Source: Luscinia megarhynchos (lineage: Eukaryota > Chordata > Aves > Passeriformes > Turdidae). From it: a stretch of 64,000 nucleotides of DNA. Made by a program: the position numbers and the translations under genes. The DNA lies in contig CM067576.1 in NCBI GenBank assembly GCA_034336665.1, forward strand, positions 11,027,385-11,091,384, written 5' to 3'. The stretch's first letter is position 1, and each line of letters opens with the position of its first letter. Shown here one piece after another: positions 51,641 through 62,755 of this stretch. Below the pieces are notes generated by a model. The model saw only the letters and a program-made list of their open reading frames with translations. It was not told where the DNA came from and did no database searches.

Positions 51641-54600
51641 CTAGCAGGCAAGACACTTCTCCTAATTTCAAGTTCAGTGGGGAAATAATCTGTAAAATGG
51701 GTGTCAAAAGGGATCTGAAAGGCTCCAATCCAGCCTCCCATCCATGGGTGCCTGGTGCAAGGTGCAGCATCAGCTGTATCTCAGAAGAAATTAATGTGAA
51801 AACATTAATTCACATTGCCAGCCACAGCTGTAGGGTTTGTGCAAAGCCATTCGTACAGCCTGAGGATTTGGTCTGATAAGTCAGGGGAGACTTTGGGCAC
51901 GGAGTAACAGCAACTTCTGACCTGGGTGAGGCATTTTCCTGGGCTCTGGCATCAGGTGGAAGCTGCCAGGTAGGCTAGAAATGTCTTGAAGTGTGAGGTG
52001 GTGGTGCTGTTGCTTCGGACATCCTCTTCCATGCTGGGGTGGAGGAAAGTTTGGAGATAGGATTGTTTGGGGCCCACATGCCTTATGTCTGCACATCACA
52101 GCAGCTTTAACACCCAAGCTGGGGCCCCTGCACAGTCCATGTGGGAAGGCAGACTGCTCAGCTCCAGCACCCTGACAGGAGGCAAATCCAGAGCCTTAGA
52201 CTTACATCCTTTGGAGGCACAATCCCTCACCAGTGCCTCTTGCAGGGCATCTGCTGAGTCTTTCAGAGGTCTTGAAGGAGTTGGACCAGAAGGTCTCAGC
52301 TCTCTGGAGCTGCTTGGACCGATCCTGGTGCCGTGTCCTGGCACATGGGCTCCATTCACCCTCTCTTCCCCTCCCAGCTGGCAGTGCCCCCTTGTCCTGC
52401 TCTGGCTGCTCTGGCAGTGCTCATGCTGGCCATGGCAGCCAGCCCTGCCCTTTGCCTGCCTGGAGCTGCCAGACACGCAGCAGATGGTTCCATCCACACC
52501 CAGACAAGGCTCTGTCTCCAGGGCTGACATGGGAGACAGGAGGGATGTGTGAGCAGCTCCACATTCCCTCTGCTGCTGCTGCACATCCCCACTGTGCTGC
52601 ACCCAGGTAGGACTTCTGAGGGGTAAAGTGAGAGGGATGCTGAGTAAACAGAGCCCCTTGGGAGCAGTCCAGGCTCGTGGAGAAGCAGGAGAGAGGAGCA
52701 CTCAGTGGTTGTTCAGCAGGGGCTCTGTTTGCAGGGGTTGCTGGTCACACACACACGGTGGTGCCAGCTCCTGAGGGAGGGAGCAATCTGTGTCATCTCG
52801 CAGCGGGCTCCCTTAAATCTCAGCCTGATTAAGCAATGGCAATATGGGCCTGATATGAAAGAGCCTTCCCTGAAAAGGGCCGATTGTGTGGGCAGAAATA
52901 GCCTGTTTAATTGTGCACAGGGCCCTGCAGCCCCCAGATCTGCCCTCAGCTGAGCAGGAATCTGGAGATGAATAGTGTCCATCAGCAGCTGTGCTGTTTG
53001 GGATGCACACCGACCCTGCTGGCCATCCACCTGAGAAAGCTGTGTTTGAACACCCAGGGTTTTGTTTTCCACCTCAAGATGTCTGAGGGATTTGGGGAAT
53101 ATCCACTCAGCTTTTGACCTTTTGTTTGTCCTTGAAAAAGCAGTGTGTGGCTTTCCAAGGAGAGGCTATAAACCAAAACTTCAGTGGGGCACAGGGCCTT
53201 GCAGGGTGGCACTGCTGTAGGGAGAGGAGGTGCTGTTGATAGGTCTTGGGAACAGTTCCTCCTGGATTCCTGTGCTAGATTTTAGACCCACTTGTGAGCG
53301 TGGCCAGTGGTTTTCCATCGACACATTTGCTGAGAGCTGTGTCAGAGCAGGTCTGGAAGGAGTTTGATACTGAGATGTCTGATGAAAAACTGCTGTGTGT
53401 AGTTACGTCAGAGTTATTTATTCATTGCATAGAGATAAAAGCTTTTTTGATGGAGTGCAGTCATCTTAGCTTGTGGCTGTTGTTTTTCTTAGTTTCTTGT
53501 GTATTTTAGGAATCTAATTAATTATAGGGAGTGATTGATGCTCAGAAAAAATACACTTCAAGCTGAGCTGCAGTTTTTTTCATGATTTCTTTGACTTGAT
53601 ACTCAGAGAGCAATGAGCCAGGACCTACCTTGGCAGCAGGTCTTCAGTATTCAACAGGCAAGAATAAAACATTGTCAGCTGCAAGTAGAGCAAGAGAGGG
53701 AGCAAAGCTGTTGGGTAGTGCAGGCATATCCAGAGGGAGCTCAGCAATGCCTCAGGACGTGTCAGAGGGGCTCGTTTGCCCCTCTTAGCTTATCCTCTTG
53801 CCTCCCTGAGGAGCACTGCCCTGCCCTGCTGGGGCATGTAGGTCTGAGGAGCCCTCAGTGTCCGTGGAGGGGTCGAGTTTCAGATCCCAAACTTATTTTG
53901 ATGCAGGGACAAGGATCCACTGTCTGGAAGGGGGGAAACTCCTTCCTCCTTTTGAGTTATTTTGGGCTCACCTGCTTCATTCCCCAAGACCCTTAAAGCC
54001 TCTCTGGACGCAGATGGACAATTCTGATGCCTTTTTTGGGATTTAGATGATGCTGGTCATGCTGAGGGACCCTGCATTCCGTGCAGATGCCAGCTGTCAC
54101 ATTCAGGCATGGTGGCCCAGCCCTCTGGGCTTTTGCCAAGGGACACAGACCTTGCTGAGCTTGCAGCTCTGGAAGCCAGCTGGGCTACCCAGCCTGGAGG
54201 TCCTGTAAAGCCACTCTGGCCTCACACATTTCTCTTCATTCCCTCTACCCTGGAGACAAGCTGTGCACCAGCAGGGCTTGATTGCCGTGACCATTTGGGC
54301 TGTTCAACATCTGGTGGGTCTCACTATCCCTGGGTGTTCTTAGGACCTGGAAATCCCACCCCAAACACACCTTTCTAACAGTGTAAACCCTATTATGGTC
54401 ACATCTTCCCAGTCTACTCTGTTCTTCCCCACATATCCTGACCACCCCTGCCTACACTGAGCCTACCTGCCCTCCCTGCCTGCCCAAATCTCTCTGCAGC
54501 TCATCACCACCAGCATCTCCTGACAGGCTGGCAAAATCTGCAAAATGAAAATATCTTCTACCACATTTTCCAGTTTGGCCACCAAATTTTGACAGAGCCA

Positions 54601-56472
54601 AGAGCCTGGAGCTGCTTCTGCTGCCCTGTGTGTGCTTGGTGACCTGGAGGGGACCTGGCCAAGTGTCTCTTTGGCAGTTCCCAAGCTGCTCATTCTCTCG
54701 TGTAAGTGCTCATACAAAAATGACCTGGTCCTGAGCAGCTGGAGGAGTTCACTCTGAGATTGATGTCTGCCCCCATCTCTTTCCTTTCTTTCAGGCTGTG
54801 CTGCTCTGGGAGGAGAGGGCAGCTCTTGGAGGACAGTAGTCCTGAGGAAGCCTGGTGGATAACCACAGCTCATTGGACAGCCCCAGTCCCAAATCCTCCT
54901 GTGTGTAAACTGGGAGTAGGCTGGCAGCTGGGATGTGTGAGAGGGAGGAGGTGAGTGCATGGCAGGAGGACAGCAGCAGCTCAAGGACCTGGGAACCAGC
55001 TGGTGTTCCCTTGGCACCCTGAGGGGTTTTGCTGTAGGTGAGAAGGAGCTGCCCAGGGAGCAGGGGCTCAGGAGGCTGCGACCCCATAAATCTGTGGGAT
55101 TGTAATTTGCCTTTCTGGACTACACCTGAGCTGCTCATCCGGTGTCTCAGCTTTGCACTGGGTTAATGTTTGGAGAGATGTACCCAACCTGTTCATTTCC
55201 CAGGCCCTGGACTGTACCAACAGGAGTTTTTGGTAGCCCCTTCCTCCCTGTTTCTCTAAGCTCAGTGCCTATCACTTTGTGCCTTTATTTCCATTTCTAG
55301 ACTTGTCTCATGTATTAACTGCCTAGCTGAGATCACCACCATGATGGGCCTTTGCCTTGATTCCACGGTGGATAATAGAGCATCCAGCATCTGATTTAAT
55401 TTTTGCAGGGATTTGAGTTCACTGGGAAAACTCCCTGGAGAGATGCTCAGCTTAATCATGATTAAGGCCAACAGAAATCTGGTGGCTGATCCTCTGAGAA
55501 AAGAGGGGCTGTGCTTGATCAATAGGTGAACCTGGGGCATCTGCTGGAAACTGATAGGTTTTGGGGGCCTTGCTTGGTCTGCTTTCAGCAGCTGGGCTGT
55601 CCTACACTGAGAGACCTGCTGGAAATGCTGGTGTTCATGAGGCTGCTTCAATCTGCAGAAGGCTCCATCTATTCCACAAGGTGTCATGGTTTTCTCTTTA
55701 ATATCCTAGGGATTGTTTTCAGGCTGGGATGTGTGTGGAAGGAAGAGCCTGAGGATGCAGATGGAATGGAAGAAAATCTAAGTGATTAAACGGCTGTAGA
55801 TGAGTGGAGATATGGCTTAAGAGATTGATGGCCGCCCGCTGGGTGGAGAGATGGAAGGAAAGATTGGATTCACGTGCAGCAGGATTGCAAATCTGCCCCC
55901 CCTTCCCATGTTAAATAGCATTTGTTACTGGTTTTCAGCCTTCCCCTGGGTAAACTTCCACACAGCTCGGTACCACACCTTTATGGCCACATCTGCAATT
56001 CCCACCGCCCAGACTCTCTGCTCTGTTCTGGGGGGAAAAGCCTATAAAATAAACCTCGTGCAGCCACACAAGCTCTTTGCTGTGCCCGTGTTTTCTCTGG
56101 CTGGTGTGAGTGCAGTGTGTTCTGGCATGTGCATGGCTGCCTGTGTCAGCCAATGTGCCCAGAAGAGGGAAAGCTGCAGGTAAAAAATGCATCAAGCAAG
56201 GTGTGTACCCCAGCAGATGCAACACTTTTGACTTTCTTCGGAGGTTTCTGGAGGCTGCAGCTCACGGCAGAGCTGTGGCGCTCTGACCAGCTCTCACCCC
56301 GTGCAGGGTGAACACCCAGTGACTCGACAGGACCGGACTTGATGTGATTAACGAGCTGTACCTGGGGTAAATTCCTCCGTCCCTGCCTTGGTGGTGCTTT
56401 ACACAATCTGCAGGGATGAGCGAGCGTGGGAGGGGAGCTGGCAGGACGAGGCGGGCTGCTGCAGGGCTCTGT

Positions 56473-56498
56473 GGGGATGGGGATGGGGATGGGGATGG
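56473..56498 (+). other. (GGGGAT)4 G-quadruplex motif
   Basis: Four consecutive GGGG runs are separated by AT dinucleotides. This satisfies the strict four-run, short-loop G-quadruplex pattern on the NRG2-sense strand, about 440 bp before the 56-bp minisatellite. Confidence 0.85.
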
Positions 56499-56929
56499 AC
56501 GCAGGGCTGCCCAGGCGGGGCAGGTTTGCGCCCCGCAGCACCCGGGGCTGGGGCACCAGTGGCCCCCGAGCGCTGCTTGTCCCCCACTAGGTGGCACTGG
56601 GAGCCCTGCAATGGTGTCCCTGTCCCCCGGCTGCCCCTGCCCCTCTGCAGGAGCGGAGCACAGGGAGGGACCCTGCATCCATCCAGTTCCCACTGGGAGC
56701 TGAGTGTCCTCTGGGAGATGGGGTGACACAGCGCCTGTCACCCCAGGGACGAGTGATTCCCACATGCTGACCTGGCCACTCCAGGAGTCATCACAGGGCG
56801 TGTGTGTCCCGTGGAATTGGTGCCCTCAAAAACCTGGTGGGAGTCACAGCTTGGCACGTGCAGGAGCCAGGGCATCACTGGTGGCTGGGAGTGCCACACG
56901 GGGCCACTGCATGGCTCATCTCCTGCTGG

Positions 56930-58195
56930 GTGTCACTAGTATCCTGCTGGGGTTTGGAGTGCCATGTGTGCTGCACTGGGTGTCACTGCATCCCAGTGTC
57001 CTGCTGGGTTTGGAGTGCCATGTGTGCTGCACTGGGTGTCACTGCATCCCAGTGTCCTGCTGGGATTGGAGAGCCATGTGTGCTGCACTGGGTGTCACTG
57101 TATCCTGGTATCCTGCTGGGTTTGGAGTGCCATGTGTGCTGCACTGGGTGTCACTGCATCCCAGTGTCCTGCTGGGTTTGGGGTGCCATGTGTGCTGCAC
57201 TGGGTGTCACTGCATCCCAGTGTCCTGCTGGGTTTGGGGTGCCATGTGTGCTGCACTGGGTGTCACTGTATCCTGGTATCCTGCTGGGTTTGGGGGTGCC
57301 ATGTGTGCTGCACTGGGTGTCACTGCATCCCAGTGTCCTGCTGGGTTTGGAGTGCCATGTGTGCTGCACTGGGTGTCACTGCATCCCAGTGTCCTGCTGG
57401 GTTTGGGGTGCCATGTGTGCTGCACTGGGTGTCACTGCATCCCAGTGTCCTGCTGGGTTTGGAGTGCCATGTGTGCTGCACTGGGTGTCACTGCATCCCA
57501 GTGTCCTGCTGGGTTTGGAGTGCCATGTGTGCTGCACTGGGTGTCACTGCATCCCAGTGTCCTGCTGGGTTTGGAGTGCCATGTGTGCTGCACTGGGAGC
57601 CCCTGCATCCCAGTGTCCTGCTGGGTTTGGAGTGCCATGTGTGCTGCACTGGGTGTCACTGCATCCCAGTGTCCTGCTGGGTTTGGGGTGCCATGTGTGC
57701 TGCACTGGGTGTCACTGCATCCCAGTGTCCTGCTGGGTTTGGAGTGCCATGTGTGCTGCACTGGGTGTCACTGCATCCCAGTGTCCTGCTGGGTTTGGGG
57801 TGCCATGTGTGCTGCACTGGGTGTCACTGCATCCCAGTGTCCTGCTGGGTTTGGAGTGCCATGTGTGCTGCACTGGGAGCCCCTGCATCCCAGTGTCCTG
57901 CTGGGTTTGGAGTGCCATGTGTGCTGCACTGGGTGTCACTGCATCCCAGTGTCCTGCTGGGTTTGGGGTGCCATGTGTGCTGCACTGGGTGTCACTGCAT
58001 CCCAGTGTCCTGCTGGGTTTGGAGTGCCATGTGTGCTGCACTGGGTGTCACTGCATCCCAGTGTCCTGCTGGGTTTGGGGTGCCATGTGTGCTGCACTGG
58101 GTGTCACTGCATCCCAGTGTCCTGCTGGGTTTGGAGTGCCATGTGTGCTGCACTGGGTGTCACTGCATCCCAGTGTCCTGCTGGGTTTGGGGTGT
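56930..58195. repeat. 56-bp minisatellite, 22 copies, with a duplicated five-unit block
   Basis: The core GCCATGTGTGCTGCACTGGG occurs at 56961, 57017, 57073, 57129, 57185, 57241, 57298 and then every 56 bp to 58138, 22 times in all. A single inserted G before the seventh copy is the only length change. Units differ mainly by A or G in TTTGGAGTG/TTTGGGGTG. Copies 3 and 6 carry a GTATCCTGGTATCC variant. Copies 12 and 17 carry AGCCCCTGCATCCC instead of TGTCACTGCATCCC. Copies 12-16 and 17-21 repeat the same variant order, which indicates a 280-bp higher-order duplication. The open frames of 510-525 codons across it are products of repetition, not genes. Confidence 0.97.
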
Positions 58196-58219
58196 CACTG
58201 GCAGGTCCTGTCCTGCTGG

Positions 58220-59339
58220 GAGCTGGGGTGTCCTAATGGGACACCACGCACCCTCTGCTCTGCCCTGCTGGGTCAGTGCCTTTTACACATGCTCTGCTGG
58301 CATGTGGGATGCCACACACTGGTTCTGCCCTGCTAGTTGTTGTGTGGGAGCTGGGGTGTCAGGAGAGCCTTGGCACTGCGTGTGTCCTGCTGGGAATCAG
58401 CTGATGCCTTGTGTTGTACTGGGGGCAGGTGCACGTCGTGGGGCTCAGCCCCACTGGGAGCTGGGCTCCGTCCATCACATCATCCTGTTGGCAGTGGGGC
58501 ATCGGCTGGGAGCTGTCCATGCCCCAGCAGCCCGTGTCTGACTGGGAGCCATGTCACATTGTCCCCTGCTCTCCCTGCCACACAGAGCCCATTCCACCCA
58601 GCCCAGCCCAGCCCTCCCCTCCTGCTCCCAGGATAAGGATCAGGGACACCCAGCCACAGCTTGCTGTGCTGAAGGTCCCTGTCTGCAGCAGGCACTGAGA
58701 TTGTGGCACTGTGATTATTTTAATTAATGTATTTAAAATACCTGTAGTGCTGAGAATTAAATGGCATTAAATAAGCACATCCCATATCCCCACCATCCTC
58801 TGCTGCAGCTCCCAGGAGCAGCACCAGGATTGCAGATCTCTCCATGCCTGCCCCAGTGCCTGTGTCTGTCTGTCTGTCTGTCTGTCCATCCGTCTGTCTG
58901 CCACCCACACAGCATGTCCTGTCTCTGGATCCTGGATGCTGCCCTGGCAGCTGTGCTGTGCCTGGGGCTCCCCCAGCCTTAGGGGATGCTCTTTGTCTCA
59001 CTCTGGGCCCAGCACTCCCTGCAGTGTGGGTGGGGAGGGAGGGTGAGCGTGTCACTGTCTCTCACCTAGGGCAGGTTGAGTGCTCCAGGTTGGTGTTTGC
59101 AAGGACGTGGCCTGGGACTGATGAGAGGGGCTGGCAGGATGTGCAGGCAGCTCAGCGAGGTGCATGTGTGTGCTCCAGACAGCTCTGGAAGGAGCTGCCA
59201 GGCGTTGCTCTGCCACACATGGCTGAGCTGCTGGGCCAGAGGAGTCTGGTACCTTGGCAGGTTAATTGTTTGCAGTGGGAGAGACAGGAAAAACAGGGAG
59301 AGACAGGGATCTGGGTACTGACAGCACCCAGTACCTCAG
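58220..59339. other. Intron segment between minisatellite and LTR
   Basis: Contains the TGTC microsatellite and loosely related GTCCTGCTGGGAGCTGGG phrases at 58205-58400 that look like decayed minisatellite flanks. No gene or RNA is supported. Confidence 0.5.
58863..58900. repeat. (TGTC)n microsatellite
   Basis: About nine TGTC/CTGT tetramers with one CATC interruption. Confidence 0.9.
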
Positions 59340-59868
59340 TACTGATAGCAGCTGGATGACTCCCCACAGTGCAGTGGGGGGAGAACTGAAGGTAAAAGTG
59401 TGATAACTTAAGGGCTGAGATAAAGGCTGTAGTAATCAAAGCAGAAGCCACACATGAGCAAAGCAAAGTGAGGAATTCATTCACTGCTTCCCATTGCTGG
59501 CAGGTGTTCAGCCATGCCCAGGAGAGCAGGGCTCCATCACACCTAACAGTGCCTTAGGAAAACAAATGCTGTAACTGTGAACATCACCCTCTTCCTTCTT
59601 CTTCACCCTGCTTCATATGCTGAGCATGGTGCTCTGTGGTCTGGGATACTCCTTCTGCCAGGTGGGATTGCCTAACTGTGTCCTCTCCCAAACTCCTGTG
59701 CACCCTCATCTGCTCACTGGATGAGAAATGCCAGGACACTGTGCCAGCACTGCTCAGCAGTGTCTAAAACAGCCCAGCACAGAACTGTTTCCAGCACAAA
59801 TCCAAAGCACAGCCTTATACCAGATACTGTGAAGAAAATTAATGTTACCCCAGCTAAAACTGGGGAAT
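59340..59868 (-). mobile_element. Full-length but diverged solo LTR, same family as 16.8 kb
   Basis: It shares with the 16.8-kb copy, in the same order, GAGATAAAG, GCAAAGC...AGGAATTC, TTTCCAGCACAAATCCAAAG and GAAGAAAATTAATGTTACCC. It also keeps the middle section (CAGGTGTTCAGCCATGCCCA, a degenerate TATA region at 59611-59620 reading CATATGAAG on the minus strand) that the other copy has lost. The right end is near 59866. The left edge is blurred by substitutions. No internal retroviral genes. Confidence 0.75.
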
Positions 59869-61889
59869 ATCAAGAAATAAATGACCTCCCTTGTCCTCAG
59901 CTATCTCCTTATGTTTCTTCTTCATTGGCAAACAGTCATGAAGCCCTGTGCATAACTGTTGTGCACCAGGCATGTAAGATGTGAGGTGGTTGGAGTCTCT
60001 CTGCTCAGCTGGAGCCCTGGGTAACCTGTGCCACCTGATGAATAGGAAAATGCTGATTATGCTAACTTCAATGTTGCTTGCCCAGTTAATTTGCTTTTTT
60101 CCCATGAAGCTGTACTATCCATTTTTGTTTCTAGCTTATGCTGACTAGACCTGAGTGTAACAATCTTCTGCTATCCCTGGAATGAATGCTGGAGCTGGAA
60201 TGCTGCTTTGAGCTCAGTTTTCTGTTGCATAGCTGCTTTCAATTCTCCAATGTGCTTTTATTTGCTAAACAAGCACTGGTTGCAGAGTGCACACGTGATG
60301 ACCCCGCTCAGGTGAGTGCTTTTACCTTGAGGTCACTCTCAGCTCAGACTAGATTTTCAGTGGTGACTGGTGAAGCTCTGCAGATCCTATTAACAGCCTC
60401 TTGAGCTTGGAGAGACCTGTGTGTGCAGAGCAGCAGCCTCTGAGACAGCAGCTCAGGTAGGTTCTGATGTGCCCAAGGCATAAGAGGAAGACTAAGGTGA
60501 CACAGAGTGGGTCCTCTGTGAAAATGCCTGTTGTGCCCAAAACCAGCTCTTGGAGGGATGCTGCAAGTCACGGCCAGGCTGCTTAAACGTGCTCAGGCTG
60601 TCACTAGAGGGAGCAGCCTGGGATTTTTTTTCCCTAAATCTTGAAAAAGTGGCAGGATGCGGAGCCTCAGCTGTGGAGTGGTTTGGCAGGAGGGATGCAG
60701 GAGAGATGCTGCAGTACCTTTGGCTTAATAAACCTATGTTTTTCTGTATTGCAAAGGGATCTCCTGTGCCACTCAGCCAGCAGAGTCTGGGGGAGAGGCA
60801 GGGGTGAAGCACTTCATAAAGCTCAGTTTACTGAGTGGGAATGACTTCTTGACTCTCTTTTTGGCTCTTGGAAGTGCCAAGTCTTGAAGATGGACAGGGC
60901 CCTGCCAAGTGCAGGCGCTGTGTGGCCTGCAGGGGAGAGGGCTGGAGTGGCAGGGCTGTGGGATTTAGTTGGGTTTGCTGCTACTGAGAATTAACTGGGT
61001 TTGCTGTGTCTGTGAGGGGCCTGGTCTGATGCAGGCAGCTGCTGGAGATCTCCTCCAGGAGCTCTCAGTTCCCAGATCCTGGTGCCACTGCATGGCTGAG
61101 CAGGGCTGAGCTGTGTCTCTGTGCCCATCAGAGGTACCCCCCAGGCCCAGGGTCTAAATACAAGATGAGGAGTAAGGGATTAACAGACAAAGCAAGGAAA
61201 CAAAGAGCCCATAATGGTATCCTGCCTTGCCTTGAATTGGACAATTCCCCTATGACTAGTTGGTGGGCAGTGGATTACTCAGTGGGTGGAAAGGGGTCTG
61301 GAGTCAGTCCTGTGGACTTCATTCCCTCATTTGTAAAATGATGTTGTGAACATCTGGCTCACACATGGAGCGTGCCACTTGGCTCACAGAGGCATATAAA
61401 TGTTTTCAGATCCTTGAATGGCTGTTGCTGAAATGCGAAGGATCATCGTTAATGAAGTCTGCAATAACACTGAGGAGCGTTTGTGTTTGCTGCAATTTGT
61501 AACCATGTTCTAACACTTGTTAACGAATGCTATTGTGGGTTGCAATGCAACCAAGGAACACTTGAGGATAAACATGGCCAAGTGGTTGTTCCTGGTTTGT
61601 GCCACTATTTATCACTGCAGGTGTTGAAAGGTGTCATGTTGTGCAGCAGGGCTTTAAATGGGTGAGCACGGTGAGAGGGGAGGCTCAGCTACCGTGACTT
61701 CCAGTGTGGTTTTTCCCTCTGCTCCACTCACACAGGCAAATGCTCCCATTGCCTGGTGTAAGTAGAGTGGTGAGGGGCTGAATATCCACTTGACATCAGG
61801 AAAATCCAGCTGCTGGACTGGAAGTTTGTTTTGGGTAACACAGCTTGGAGTAGTGACACTCTCAGGCTTGCAGCAGTGACACCTCTCAG

Positions 61890-61985
61890 GGCTGTGATTG
61901 TTGGGGTTGCCCTGTGCAGAATCAGGAGTTGAACCTCGTGATCCTTGTGGGTCCCTTCCAATGCAGGATATTCCATAATTGTGTG
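61890..61985 (+). mobile_element. CR1 LINE 3' tail fragment
   Basis: GGAGTTGAACCTCGTGATCC, TTGTGGGTCCCTTCCAATGC and AGGATATTCCATAATTGTG match the end of the CR1 subfamily that carries GATCCTTGTGGGTCCCTTCC. Only the tail is present. Confidence 0.65.
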
Positions 61986-62494
61986 AATGCAGTCTCTCCA
62001 CCAAGACACCTCACCTAGGTGAAGAAGCAGCAAATGTGCAAAGTCAAAGGCATAGAACTGAGATTAATCAACAGCCTGCATGGACGAGCAGTTTGTAGTT
62101 GAACTAGACATCTAAAAGCAGCAGACAAGAGGTGGAAGCAGAGGCAGATGGTCTAGGAGGAGTACAGAGCTGCTGGCTGGTTTTGCAGGGATAAGATGAC
62201 CTGGAGTTGAATCTGGTGAGGAGTGTGAAAGGTGACAGAAATGATTCTGCAAGTACCTAAACAGCAAAGGGCAGAGTAAGCTCAATGTGGGCCTGCTGCT
62301 GAGCAATGCCAGGGAGGTGACAGACGGGGAAAGCTCAGGTACTTGGTGCCTTCTTTGCTTTTTGTAAGATCAGACTTCAGCAATCGCAAATCCCTGAGTC
62401 CGGGGGAAATCTCTGGAGCAAGTTGGACTAACCCTCAGGCTCAGACCACTTAGAAAAACTGGTTCTAAGTGTTTAGATAGAAGCACCTCTCTTA

Positions 62495-62755
62495 TGGGCA
62501 AAAGCTGAGAAGCTGGGGCTGGAGGAGAAAAGGCTCAGGGGCACTTTATCCCTGCTGTACATACCTGATGGGGAGGCAGTGAAGAGGAAGGAGTTGGACT
62601 CTTCTCAGGAGCAAAGGCAATGGGCACACAGGAGGTTCCATCTGAACAGAATGAAAGCCTTTTCTGTTTTGAGAGTGATCAAACTCTGGCATGACTTCCC
62701 TGGAGAGGATTTGGAGTCTCCATCTGTGGAGTTATTTAAAACCCGTGGGGACTCC
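62495..62755 (+). mobile_element. CR1 LINE 3' fragment
   Basis: Recognisable CR1 phrases in order: GGAGAAAAGGCTCAGGGGCA, AGTGATCAAACTCTGGCATG, CCCTGGAGAGGATTTGGAGT and CTCCATCTGTGGAGTTATTT, then AAAACCCG. The terminal tail is missing. The fragment is old. Confidence 0.75.

Noticed and set aside
56930..58195. CRISPR-like array
   Set aside because: Units are contiguous with no unique spacers, and the genome is a vertebrate's. It is a minisatellite.
56704..58541. Large repetitive cysteine-rich protein genes in three frames
   Set aside because: All three forward frames are open because of the 56-bp repeat. No codon bias, signal peptide or splice structure singles out one frame.
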